Virus record (IMG/VR): IMGVR_UViG_3300013138_000023
Location: 1-34,295 of that record
DNA length: 34,295 nucleotides
Origin: a virus
Direction: 5' to 3' (one strand)
Each line of letters opens with the position of its first letter. Within the stretch, counting starts at the first letter, position 1. The translations under genes and the position numbers were made by a program. Shown here piece after piece: positions 8,123-14,666 of the stretch. The notes beneath the pieces are model-generated. The model was not told where the DNA came from and searched no databases. It saw nothing but the letters and a program-made list of their open reading frames with translations.

Positions 8123-8649
8123 GTCAATCGGATTCTTTCCGGTTTACCGAGGTACCGTATGATTTCGATGGCGGACAATGGCAGTTCGAAGATTTTTGTC
8201 TTGTCCACGAAGAATATAGAAACTTGCAACTTGGACCCGCTGAGAACTGCTGCGTACTTGGTAAGTTCGGATATTGAGTCCTCGTATATGGTTACGCTCT
8301 TAACTGTCGGATTCTCGGCTAAAAGTTTTGATAGAACGTCTGCTTTGTTACCATCACGTTCGCAGAAGAAAACTTCCGTGAATTGACAACCTTGTTCGGA
8401 AAGCAATCTCATCACCTGTTCCTTGTTAGCGATCTTTCGATTGGTGATGAGGTAGTTTGGATTTTCAGTTTCTCTGGTCTTTTCGATGACGTTCTCTATT
8501 GCAGGAATGTGAAAATCAGGAGATAAGGACCTTTCTGAATCGTACCATTCGTACATAGTCTTGCCCTTCGGTTCCAATGAAGCGAAGTTCTGCGTTCTGA
8601 ACATGGTATCGTCGAAATCGAATACGTTAATGTGTTTCAGGTTGCTCAT
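8119..8649 (-). CDS. HAD-family phosphatase, RNA-repair (SAK) type, 176 aa
   Basis: HAD motif I is FDFDDT (D11, D13) in the form VFDFDDTMFRT, typical of the 'Swiss Army Knife' RNA repair-like HAD family. Motif II is likely the T of LITNR, motif III the K of GNKADVL and motif IV the acidic pair in IYEDS. The complete motif set suggests an active Mg-dependent phosphatase, plausibly acting on 3'-phosphate or cyclic-phosphate ends. It overlaps the following kinase gene by 4 bases and the upstream 123-aa gene by 23 bases. Confidence 0.85.
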   Translation of the reverse strand: MSNLKHINVFDFDDTMFRTQNFASLEPKGKTMYEWYDSERSLSPDFHIPAIENVIEKTRETENPNYLITNRKIANKEQVMRLLSEQGCQFTEVFFCERDGNKADVLSKLLAENPTVKSVTIYEDSISELTKYAAVLSGSKLQVSIFFVDKTKIFELPLSAIEIIRYLGKPERIRLT

Positions 8650-8998
8650 TTTCGAGTAGGTATGTTGTTTCTGGAGTCACTACTGAGACTCTCTCTTGAA
8701 ATAATTGAACTCTCAGCAATTCTGCAAGCTGCAATGCTTTTTTCAGTATTTGATCCTCAGTTCTCGGGAACCGCTGGTAGTTAATATACCCAACAATCAC
8801 CCCAGGTTCCCAGCCCTTTACGTACCTAAACTCAGTTGGAGTGATTGTAACGCAATCTCCTAAGCCTCTTTCGTCAAGGGTATTCACGAACTTGTCGCAG
8901 ATTTCTCTGACCTTCTCTATCGTGTGAATGTGATCACCGTATTCGGATCGAAGTCCGACCCAAATCTGAACATTGAATGATTTGACAGTTCTCATCAT
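8627..8998 (-). CDS. Conserved phage protein of unknown function, 123 aa
   Basis: The pattern IWVGLR, VTITPTEFRYV and WEPGVIVGYINYQRFP looks like a compact alpha/beta protein I have seen as a conserved hypothetical in phages, with no assigned function. It begins with two consecutive ATG codons; the first is used here. It is the first gene of the minus-strand cluster running to the ligase gene and overlaps the HAD gene by 23 bases. Confidence 0.75.
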   Translation of the reverse strand: MMRTVKSFNVQIWVGLRSEYGDHIHTIEKVREICDKFVNTLDERGLGDCVTITPTEFRYVKGWEPGVIVGYINYQRFPRTEDQILKKALQLAELLRVQLFQERVSVVTPETTYLLENEQPETH

Positions 8999-9018
8999 TA
9001 TAGTTTACTTCTTCTACT

Positions 9019-9028
9019 GATAAATAAC
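9019..9028 (+). promoter_or_regulatory. T4-late-like promoter motif (plus strand)
   Basis: GATAAATAAC 32 bases before the ATG of the 156-aa gene. It is one of two plus-strand copies and would drive the uvsY-uvsW transcript. It sits in the divergent gap between minus- and plus-strand blocks. Confidence 0.5.
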
Positions 9029-9060
9029 TCAGTAGTTTAACAATACTTCACAAATTTCGC

Positions 9061-9531
9061 ATGGACAGATCGTTAAGACGCTCACGAGAGTACGATGGTA
9101 ATAGGTATCACCTGATCAGGGACTGCGTTCAACAGCAAAAGCCTTTCGCCATATACAATTTTACGTCAATGAAGCAGTACAACGAGTTCCTGAATGACTT
9201 GGACACGTTCGAGAAGCTGAATTACGTGATCCAAACAATCACGTCGTTGTCCAAGATCGAACAACGAGTGCGCATGGTGTACCCAAGCATCTTCGTTACC
9301 AACGAGGGAACGTCCGTGTCCATTGATGAGTTCAAGGAAATCATTCGTGGATCGCTTGCTCACTACAATTTGGACTCTATCGTGTGCTTGTACGACGGAG
9401 CCGTCTCAGTTTTCTATCGTAACGGTGACCATCACTCAATTGGTAACACCATCTACGGCAGTAACCAGATCAACGAATTCCAGAGCGATTTCTATCAAAT
9501 AGAAAGCATTTATTACACCTTCCTGACGTAA
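9061..9531 (+). CDS. Hypothetical protein, 156 aa
   Basis: No family recognised. Soluble, mixed alpha/beta, with many Y, N and S residues; the basic N-terminus (MDRSLRRSREYDGNRYH) could touch nucleic acid. It is first in the plus-strand run with the UvsY-like and UvsW genes, 32 bases before the former. In T4 the uvsW-uvsY region carries small unassigned ORFs; that is context only. Confidence 0.75.
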   Translation: MDRSLRRSREYDGNRYHLIRDCVQQQKPFAIYNFTSMKQYNEFLNDLDTFEKLNYVIQTITSLSKIEQRVRMVYPSIFVTNEGTSVSIDEFKEIIRGSLAHYNLDSIVCLYDGAVSVFYRNGDHHSIGNTIYGSNQINEFQSDFYQIESIYYTFLT

Positions 9532-9563
9532 AACTTCCACACAATTTTAGGTAAAATACTAAG

Positions 9564-10004
9564 ATGGAAGATGAAAAACCTAAACGAACGTTAGCCGAGG
9601 TCTTTCGTGACAAACGAGAAACTTTTTCGGGAGAAATACAGAGCGGAATCAGGCTCTTGAGCAACATCAGGAACATACCTGATGTCCAGGTCACCTTTTT
9701 GAGCATGAGACAGCGCCTTCTTGAGGAAAATCACACTCTTTTGGAGCATTTTACTCAAATGAAGAAGAAGTATCGTGAAAAGAAGGGTGAAGAATGGGCC
9801 GACGCATCGAAAATAGGTCAGATTCGTTACCAGTCGACCGAAAAGGCGACAATAGTCGATGGAAAGACCGCAGAGTTACGAGAAAAGCTCGAACAGCTCG
9901 AAAATCAGATCAAATTTTACTCAGAATCGATCGTAACGGTCGATTCAGTTCTCTGGGGCATTAAAGACCGTATTGCCGCTCAGAAAATTCTCGACGGCAA
10001 CTAA
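9564..10004 (+). CDS. uvsY: UvsY-like recombination mediator (putative), 146 aa
   Basis: A small, mostly helical protein, close in length to T4 UvsY (137 aa). A basic middle (KKKYREKKGEEW) is followed by YQSTEKATIVDGKTAEL, which parallels the YEKSEMKTVLSADKDVL segment of T4 UvsY. A last long helix ends in GIKDRIAAQKI, similar in position to UvsY's ALDAIKSRGFAIKHI. In T4 uvsY neighbours uvsW; here it lies 15 bases upstream of the UvsW-like helicase. UvsY loads UvsX recombinase on gp32-coated single-stranded DNA. The assignment combines weak similarity with strong synteny. Confidence 0.65.
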   Translation: MEDEKPKRTLAEVFRDKRETFSGEIQSGIRLLSNIRNIPDVQVTFLSMRQRLLEENHTLLEHFTQMKKKYREKKGEEWADASKIGQIRYQSTEKATIVDGKTAELREKLEQLENQIKFYSESIVTVDSVLWGIKDRIAAQKILDGN

Positions 10005-10019
10005 AAACATCGAACGCGC

Positions 10020-11483
10020 TTGCTAGTATTTGACGTAACTGCAGATAAGCAGTACCTTCAGTTAGTACACCATGACACCAAGGGTGAATTAAAGGATCTG
10101 CAGCTCTACTTCAAGAAGAGGCAACAGGGATACTTTCACAACATTCTTTACAAGAGAAAACTTTGGGACGGGTACGATAAATTCATCGATGACCACCATC
10201 GAATCGGTATCGGTCTGTGGCGAGAGGTGTACTACTTCGGCGAAAAGTACGATTACGAGATAGAAATCCGTGGATTGGACAGTCTTTTGAACCTGGAGTT
10301 CACAAAGGACAAGTCAGACAAGTTCGCGTCAGTAATGTTGGACGGAACTAACCCCCAAATCGAAGCCTACGATTATCAATTGGAAGCTCTTCACCGTGGA
10401 TTGAAGTACAAGTTCTGTGCACAGGAATTAGCGACCTCAGCAGGTAAGACCCTGATCTTCTTTTTATACTTATCGTTCCTGAAAAGAAAGGGAATCATTT
10501 CAAAGGACAAGAAAGCAATTCTCATAGTTCCGAAAGTATCCCTGGTCAATCAGACAGCTGATGCATTCGAAACGGAATATCAGACGGGGTTGGTCACCTG
10601 GAACATTCACCGTATAGGAGGGAAGAACGAATTCTCCGAGAAGAAATTTGCTAATTGCGATCTGGTCATCACCACCTATCAGAGCGTCATTCTCGACGAC
10701 GGTACTCCAGCCAAGCGTGGAAAAAAGAAAATAGAACGTAAGACCAAGCCGGAGTTCTTCAAGAACTTCAGCGTCGTTTGTGTAGACGAATGTCACACGA
10801 GTCGAGGAGATTCGATTCGCAACATCCTGTTGGCCAGCATCAATGCTGAGTACAAGTTGGGACTCTCCGGAACCATACAAATAGAGGAACAGTTCTCGGA
10901 CTTCTTCAAGATTCAGGAGTTCTTGGGTCCGCTTAGCATGAAGGTCAGAGCGAAGTTCTTGATGGACAACGATTACTCTGCTGACGTTCATGTCAAAATG
11001 CTAAAGCTCAAGTACCCAAAGGACGAAACGTTCGTTCAGAAGTATGCCGAGCTGAAACAGATGGAAGTTCATCCTCCTGGGAAAGTGATGTACGATATGG
11101 AAAAGGAATTCATTATCTCGTACGAACCTCGAATCAATTTCATTGCGAAGCTCTGTGAGAATTTGCAGGGGAATAAGTTAGTCCTATTCATAAACGTTAA
11201 GGACAAGTACGGGCAGCGAATTCAGGATAAGATTCACGAAACTAACGAGAACGTTTACTACATAGATGGAGGCGTGAACGATGACGATAGGAGCGACTAT
11301 CGAGAAATTTTGGAAAATTCAAATAAATTTTTAGTAATTGAATTAGCTGATAGATTCATTAAAATTAACCAATATCAATTTGTACAGCTAAATGATGGTT
11401 CTAGAAAATACGCAAAGGATTTAACAGAAATTGATGAAATCTCAGATGCATGGGTAACTTTACAAAAGTGTCAATATAAATAA
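10020..11483 (+). CDS. uvsW: UvsW-like SF2 helicase, N-terminal part (broken by insertion)
   Basis: TTG is the only usual start in the open frame; an in-frame TAA lies 16-18 bases upstream. The UvsW-type N-terminal domain contains YKRKLWDGYDKF. The helicase core follows: Q-motif-like YDYQLEAL, motif I ATSAGKT (K143), Ia LIVPKVSLVNQ, motif II DECH (256-259) and motif III SGT (283-285), then the second RecA domain up to DGGVNDDDRSDYREILEN. From about base 11320 the sequence turns AT-rich and encodes a foreign ~50-residue tail (KFLVIELADRFIKI, then VQLNDGSRKYAKDL) ending at 11483. Motifs V and VI lie 1.2 kb downstream, past an HNH gene. UvsW drives branch migration and R-loop removal in T4. This half alone cannot be an active helicase. 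Confidence 0.88.
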   Translation: MLVFDVTADKQYLQLVHHDTKGELKDLQLYFKKRQQGYFHNILYKRKLWDGYDKFIDDHHRIGIGLWREVYYFGEKYDYEIEIRGLDSLLNLEFTKDKSDKFASVMLDGTNPQIEAYDYQLEALHRGLKYKFCAQELATSAGKTLIFFLYLSFLKRKGIISKDKKAILIVPKVSLVNQTADAFETEYQTGLVTWNIHRIGGKNEFSEKKFANCDLVITTYQSVILDDGTPAKRGKKKIERKTKPEFFKNFSVVCVDECHTSRGDSIRNILLASINAEYKLGLSGTIQIEEQFSDFFKIQEFLGPLSMKVRAKFLMDNDYSADVHVKMLKLKYPKDETFVQKYAELKQMEVHPPGKVMYDMEKEFIISYEPRINFIAKLCENLQGNKLVLFINVKDKYGQRIQDKIHETNENVYYIDGGVNDDDRSDYREILENSNKFLVIELADRFIKINQYQFVQLNDGSRKYAKDLTEIDEISDAWVTLQKCQYK

Positions 11484-12525
11484 GTAAAAGTTCACATTTT
11501 GTACAGGTATGAAATTCAAAAATATAAATTACTTCTATTCACAGTTCATTAATGAATTGGGAATGCCTGACGATGACCTCAAATTATTTGAATATTTGAC
11601 TTTTTTATTACGGTATTCCGAAGTGCACGATAGTACGCAAACAGTTGAATATACTGAAAATCATCATATTCTTCCTAGATCGCCATTTAATCAGCACATC
11701 AATGCAAATTGGAACATCGTCAATCTTGTTTATTTAGATCATATTTTTGTTCATGAATTGTTAGCACAAGCGTATAATACCAGACAATTTTTGCGAACAT
11801 TAAATTTTATGAAGAGTGATATTTCTAAGAATCATAAAATTTTATCGATTGCAGCAAAGAAAGGATGGATGAAGTTAAAGAGCAATATTGAAATTTATGA
11901 AAAATGGAAGTTAGCTAGACACGAATTTTTAAAAAATATTTCACTGACAGAAAGAAGTCGTAGATCAAATAAAGCATGGGCTAAAATAAAAGCAGACCCT
12001 TTAAAGTATGCGGCACGATGCAAACAAAATAGTGAGAACTGGAGCAATGATTTACGTATATTAAAAAGTAAACAAATGAAAGAATATTTTACAAATAATC
12101 CAAAGGAAAGTTCAAATAGAGGTTTGAAACGATGGGCATCGGCTGATACAGAATATCGTAAAGCATTCGGCGAGAAAATAAAGAAATCGTTATCAACTAT
12201 AATAGTAAAAGATAAAATAAGTACAAAATTAAAAGCTAAGTGGAATGAACCTTTATTTAGAGATAAAATGAAAAACCGTAAAATTCGGCAATTCAAGTAT
12301 CTTCTTATTTCGCCACTTGGCGAAGTTTTTAGACGAGTTGGCGTCCAATCTATACTTGATGAATTTAATTTTTCAGCAAGTTTATTTAGAAAATTTACGA
12401 ATTCTAATAAGCGAGTTAAATCAAAGTATCTTAAATGTGAGAAAGTTCGAAATACAATAGGTTGGACAATTAATAAAATAAGCTGATTAATTTAATATGG
12501 CAAAAATAGTATCATTAAAAAATAT
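11320..12525 (+). mobile_element. AT-rich intervening element with HNH endonuclease inside uvsW
   Basis: The helicase reading resumes cleanly if this stretch is removed: ...DYREILEN joins TKEATGVVLVASY, which aligns with T4 UvsW around motif V. Base composition shifts abruptly to AT-rich at both edges; edges are good to about 15 bases. Content: a ~50-codon tail in frame with the helicase that has some Hint/intein flavour (LNDGSRKYAKDLTEIDEI), a 25-base gap, the HNH gene, and a short leader starting MAKIVSLKNIEEN. It could be a fractured gene with a reduced split intein, a group I intron, or a plain endonuclease insertion leaving a two-piece helicase. I found no convincing group I core motif and no classical intein start (Cys) or end (HN). 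Confidence 0.65.
11509..12486 (+). CDS. HNH homing endonuclease, 325 aa
   Basis: An HNH-type core near residues 51-83: ENHHILPRSPF, then NANWNIVNLVYLDHIFVHELLA, the layout of phage HNH homing enzymes. The remainder is very basic, with repeated short W/K-rich segments (RSNKAWAKIK, NRGLKRWAS, KLKAKWNEP) that look like NUMOD-type DNA-binding repeats; the C-terminus (GEVFRRVGVQSILDEFN) resembles a further NUMOD helix-turn-helix. Codons are far more AT-rich than in neighbours, a sign of recent transfer. It lies inside the interrupted helicase gene and presumably cuts uninterrupted uvsW alleles. Confidence 0.88.
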   Translation: MKFKNINYFYSQFINELGMPDDDLKLFEYLTFLLRYSEVHDSTQTVEYTENHHILPRSPFNQHINANWNIVNLVYLDHIFVHELLAQAYNTRQFLRTLNFMKSDISKNHKILSIAAKKGWMKLKSNIEIYEKWKLARHEFLKNISLTERSRRSNKAWAKIKADPLKYAARCKQNSENWSNDLRILKSKQMKEYFTNNPKESSNRGLKRWASADTEYRKAFGEKIKKSLSTIIVKDKISTKLKAKWNEPLFRDKMKNRKIRQFKYLLISPLGEVFRRVGVQSILDEFNFSASLFRKFTNSNKRVKSKYLKCEKVRNTIGWTINKIS

Positions 12526-12577
12526 AGAGGAGAATACGAAGGAGGCAACTGGCGTTGTGCTAGTTGCCTCCTATTGA
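12497..12577 (+). CDS. Short ORF holding the resumed helicase sequence (26 codons)
   Basis: ATG to TGA, product MAKIVSLKNIEEN followed by TKEATGVVLVASY. The second half matches the strand before motif V of UvsW (T4: GIIIVASYGVFSTG). The expected next residues, GTFSTG, are present but start seven bases later in another frame, after TGAGGTC. This may be the start of a C-terminal helicase polypeptide that is frame-broken, or that needs a frameshift to continue. Confidence 0.5.
   Translation: MAKIVSLKNIEENTKEATGVVLVASY
12541..12571 (+). other. Perfect 10-bp hairpin at the helicase frame break
   Basis: GGAGGCAACT and AGTTGCCTCC enclose the 11-base loop GGCGTTGTGCT. The stem ends one base before the TAT codon that precedes the TGA. 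It lies inside sequence coding for conserved helicase residues, so it is either chance or a recoding/pausing structure. Confidence 0.6.
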
Positions 12578-12842
12578 GGTCGGAACGTTTTCTACTGGAA
12601 TAAACTTGAAGAATGTCAACTACATCATATTCGCCGAAAGCTACAAATCTGAAATCACCGTTCGACAGTCAATCGGCCGTGGAATGCGTAAGCTGAAGGG
12701 AAAGTACAAGATCACCATTTTGGATCTCGTTGACGATCTTGATGGGTACATCGTGAAGCACGGAAAAGTTAGGGAAAAAATCTACAAGGAACAGGAATTT
12801 GTGACTTCAAAACACGAGTACGATCTGACTCCGTTTAGGTAA
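12564..12842 (+). CDS. uvsW: UvsW-like helicase, C-terminal part (motifs V and VI)
   Basis: From VGTFSTGINLKNVN onward the frame encodes helicase motif V, then YIIFAESYKSEITV and motif VI RQSIGRGMRK, followed by KITILDLVDDLDGY. This corresponds to the last ~80 residues of T4 UvsW. The frame can start only at TTG 12564 (or read through from the preceding short ORF by a +1 shift at TAT-T). It has no good ribosome binding site, and GGAGG upstream is within the hairpin. It would complete the helicase only by splicing in trans, assembly of fragments, or recoding. Confidence 0.75.
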   Translation: MPPIEVGTFSTGINLKNVNYIIFAESYKSEITVRQSIGRGMRKLKGKYKITILDLVDDLDGYIVKHGKVREKIYKEQEFVTSKHEYDLTPFR

Positions 12843-12844
12843 AG

Positions 12845-13618
12845 TTAAGCGACTCCTTCTCTCAGGTAATCGTAGAACCATTCCTCTCCATTTTCCTTGA
12901 ACTTTTGAACCCTGGCGAGGACTTCTTGTAAATTGGAATCAATTGATTGCAATTTTTCCAATTCGTTAGTAAGAAAGGTCCTTATTTTTTCAGCTTCTTC
13001 CCTAAGCTCCTGTACTTCATAAGGCTCATCAATCATACCGGACTTGACAAGTTCCTCATAATTTTCGTCGTCAGATAATTCAACGAAACCTTCGTAACTG
13101 TCTTCTTCCTTCGCCGATTCTTTTATTCCTTCGTAATCGTAAGTCATATCCTCGATGCGGTTATGGCAATCGTCATCAGTAGCTACTGGCACGACAACTA
13201 ACCACCCTCCATTCTTTCCTCCGAAACCAACGTAATCCACCCAACCGTAATCTATTCCGTCAGTTAAAGCTTCCCGTTGATCGTTTAGAAACCGATACCA
13301 CCAATTGTACAATTCATCATCGCTGAGATTGGAGTAGTTCATTGCTTCTTCGGCTTTCTTCTTGTCTGGCCAGATGTTGTAGACTTTGATGTTCATTACG
13401 AAATGACCGGAAGGAAAATCCCGACCTTCTCTTCCCCAATTGTACTTATTTTTAAGCTCTATCCACTTTCTATCAACTGACTTAATGAGTTCAAGTATTC
13501 CGTGCTCGAATGGAAAATCGTTGAATAGCCCTTGATACGGATCGCCCCATGTCAAAGTATCATCGAATCGTCTACTTTCGTTGATGAAATTAGAAAAATT
13601 GAGTACGATTTCGTTCAT
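12845..13618 (-). CDS. Hypothetical protein with N-terminal targeting-like motif, 257 aa
   Basis: N-terminus MNEIVLNFSNFINESRRF closely resembles the T4 internal-protein capsid-targeting sequence (T4: MKTYQEFIAEA), with FINE|S as a possible prohead-protease site. The body is acidic and Trp/Tyr/Asp-rich, with an acidic middle (~160-220) and a coiled-coil-like C-terminus (about 210-245). No enzyme motif seen. It ends 3 bases after the convergent helicase stop; its ATG abuts the 124-aa gene stop. Possible packaged internal protein, by inference. Confidence 0.78.
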   Translation of the reverse strand: MNEIVLNFSNFINESRRFDDTLTWGDPYQGLFNDFPFEHGILELIKSVDRKWIELKNKYNWGREGRDFPSGHFVMNIKVYNIWPDKKKAEEAMNYSNLSDDELYNWWYRFLNDQREALTDGIDYGWVDYVGFGGKNGGWLVVVPVATDDDCHNRIEDMTYDYEGIKESAKEEDSYEGFVELSDDENYEELVKSGMIDEPYEVQELREEAEKIRTFLTNELEKLQSIDSNLQEVLARVQKFKENGEEWFYDYLREGVA

Positions 13619-13992
13619 TATCCGTGCTTGCTTATTTCGATTGCTCGCAGTTGGGCCAAAGCTTTTTCTTTGGTAGGATGCGTTCCCAACGTTTTCTTTC
13701 CCTTTTTGTCAAGAACCACCCATTTGTTTCCACGCTTACGTATCATTTCGTTGAGAACGAAATTATCGAAAGATTCGACGATCTGCTGTGCAGGAACGGC
13801 TTGGGTCTGTTGAACTGGTTGAACCGGCGCAGCGATTTGAGAAGGCGGCTGCGTACGTTTCAATAGGTCGGAAACCTTGCTACGTATGAGATCCAATTTT
13901 TGTATCTCCTCCTTGGTGAACTGATTTTCGTTCAAATCTTCTTCTACCAACGAAACGTAGGCTAAGAAGGAATCAAGTTGAGTATTGTCCAT
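13618..13992 (-). CDS. Hypothetical protein with internal targeting-like motif, 124 aa
   Basis: An N-terminal helical part (~1-47) is followed by a Pro/Gln-rich linker (~48-70), the motif IVESFDNFVLNEM at 71-83, and a basic C-terminal domain (GNKWVVLDKKGKKTLGTHPTKEKALAQLRAIE) of a type often appended to phage proteins. If VLNE|M is a prohead-protease site, cleavage would free this ~42-residue basic domain. It lies 3 bases from the 199-aa gene and overlaps the next start by 1 base. Confidence 0.75.
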   Translation of the reverse strand: MDNTQLDSFLAYVSLVEEDLNENQFTKEEIQKLDLIRSKVSDLLKRTQPPSQIAAPVQPVQQTQAVPAQQIVESFDNFVLNEMIRKRGNKWVVLDKKGKKTLGTHPTKEKALAQLRAIEISKHG

Positions 13993-13995
13993 TTA

Positions 13996-14595
13996 TCATA
14001 TCGATATTTTTGATGCTATCACTATTCCCAAAATAAGCTTGGTGTAAATCAACTGGAACTGGTAATAGGTGAGAATTATCTGGTACTCTTCCCTGTCCAA
14101 ACCGACCAGACCTTTTCCGATTGCTAGCTTGACCAACTTATTGATGACTGTTATCAGCTGTTCCTGATTTTTGACCAGGCCTGCAAGGATTTCGCCAGAA
14201 GTGGAGTAACTCAACCTGGTACGATTGTCCTGAATCTTCGACGACCAATCTTCAGCAAAATTCACTCCGTCCCTCTTCGCCAGAAGGTCTGGCGCATTTA
14301 TTGCATCGTCAATGATCTTAGTTGCATGATTAAGGTCGGTTATCTTTTCGGCGATTTCGTTCAACCAATTGAGTTCCTGTTCAAAAATCATGATGGTCAT
14401 TGAACTTTGACCGGCTTCGTAAACGAATTTCAGCAATTTCGGATCGATTGGAGTCTTCCGGTAATCGGAATCGTCCATTCCCATAGGATTGAACACTTCT
14501 CCTGCTTCAACCTGGAACTCGTTGAATGGAAAATTCTCGAGAAACGGGTACTTCCTTTGCACTACGTACGCCTGTTTACTAACAGAACTGATCAT
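13996..14595 (-). CDS. Hypothetical helical protein, 199 aa
   Basis: Not recognised. The N-terminus contains aromatic-rich FLENFPFNEFQVEAGEVFN; the rest is helical, with a hydrophobic C-terminus (LILGIVIASKISI) too short for a confident membrane helix. It is the first gene of a three-gene minus-strand cluster headed by a late-promoter-like motif at 14613-14624. Confidence 0.72.
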   Translation of the reverse strand: MISSVSKQAYVVQRKYPFLENFPFNEFQVEAGEVFNPMGMDDSDYRKTPIDPKLLKFVYEAGQSSMTIMIFEQELNWLNEIAEKITDLNHATKIIDDAINAPDLLAKRDGVNFAEDWSSKIQDNRTRLSYSTSGEILAGLVKNQEQLITVINKLVKLAIGKGLVGLDREEYQIILTYYQFQLIYTKLILGIVIASKISI

Positions 14596-14612
14596 TTGGT
14601 CAGTCTTTTTTC

Positions 14613-14624
14613 TTTATTTATTTA
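14613..14624 (-). promoter_or_regulatory. T4-late-like promoter motif
   Basis: Minus-strand TAAATAAATAAA about 18 bases before the ATG of the 199-aa gene. It lies in the 71-base divergent gap to the polymerase gene. A plus-strand CTATACAAT shortly before the polymerase ATG could be a separate -10-like element. Confidence 0.45.
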
Positions 14625-14666
14625 GTACATTAAAACTTAAATTGGGTTCACCTATACAATACCAGC

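Noticed and set aside
11320-11508. Group I intron core
   Set aside because: I looked for conserved R/S-type core sequences and found none convincing, and the first 50 codons stay open and protein-like. Kept only as an alternative.
12541-12590. Exact T4 gene 60-type ribosomal bypass
   Set aside because: No matched take-off and landing codons and only seven bases to skip; the hairpin precedes the stop instead of enclosing it. Listed only as a loose analogy.
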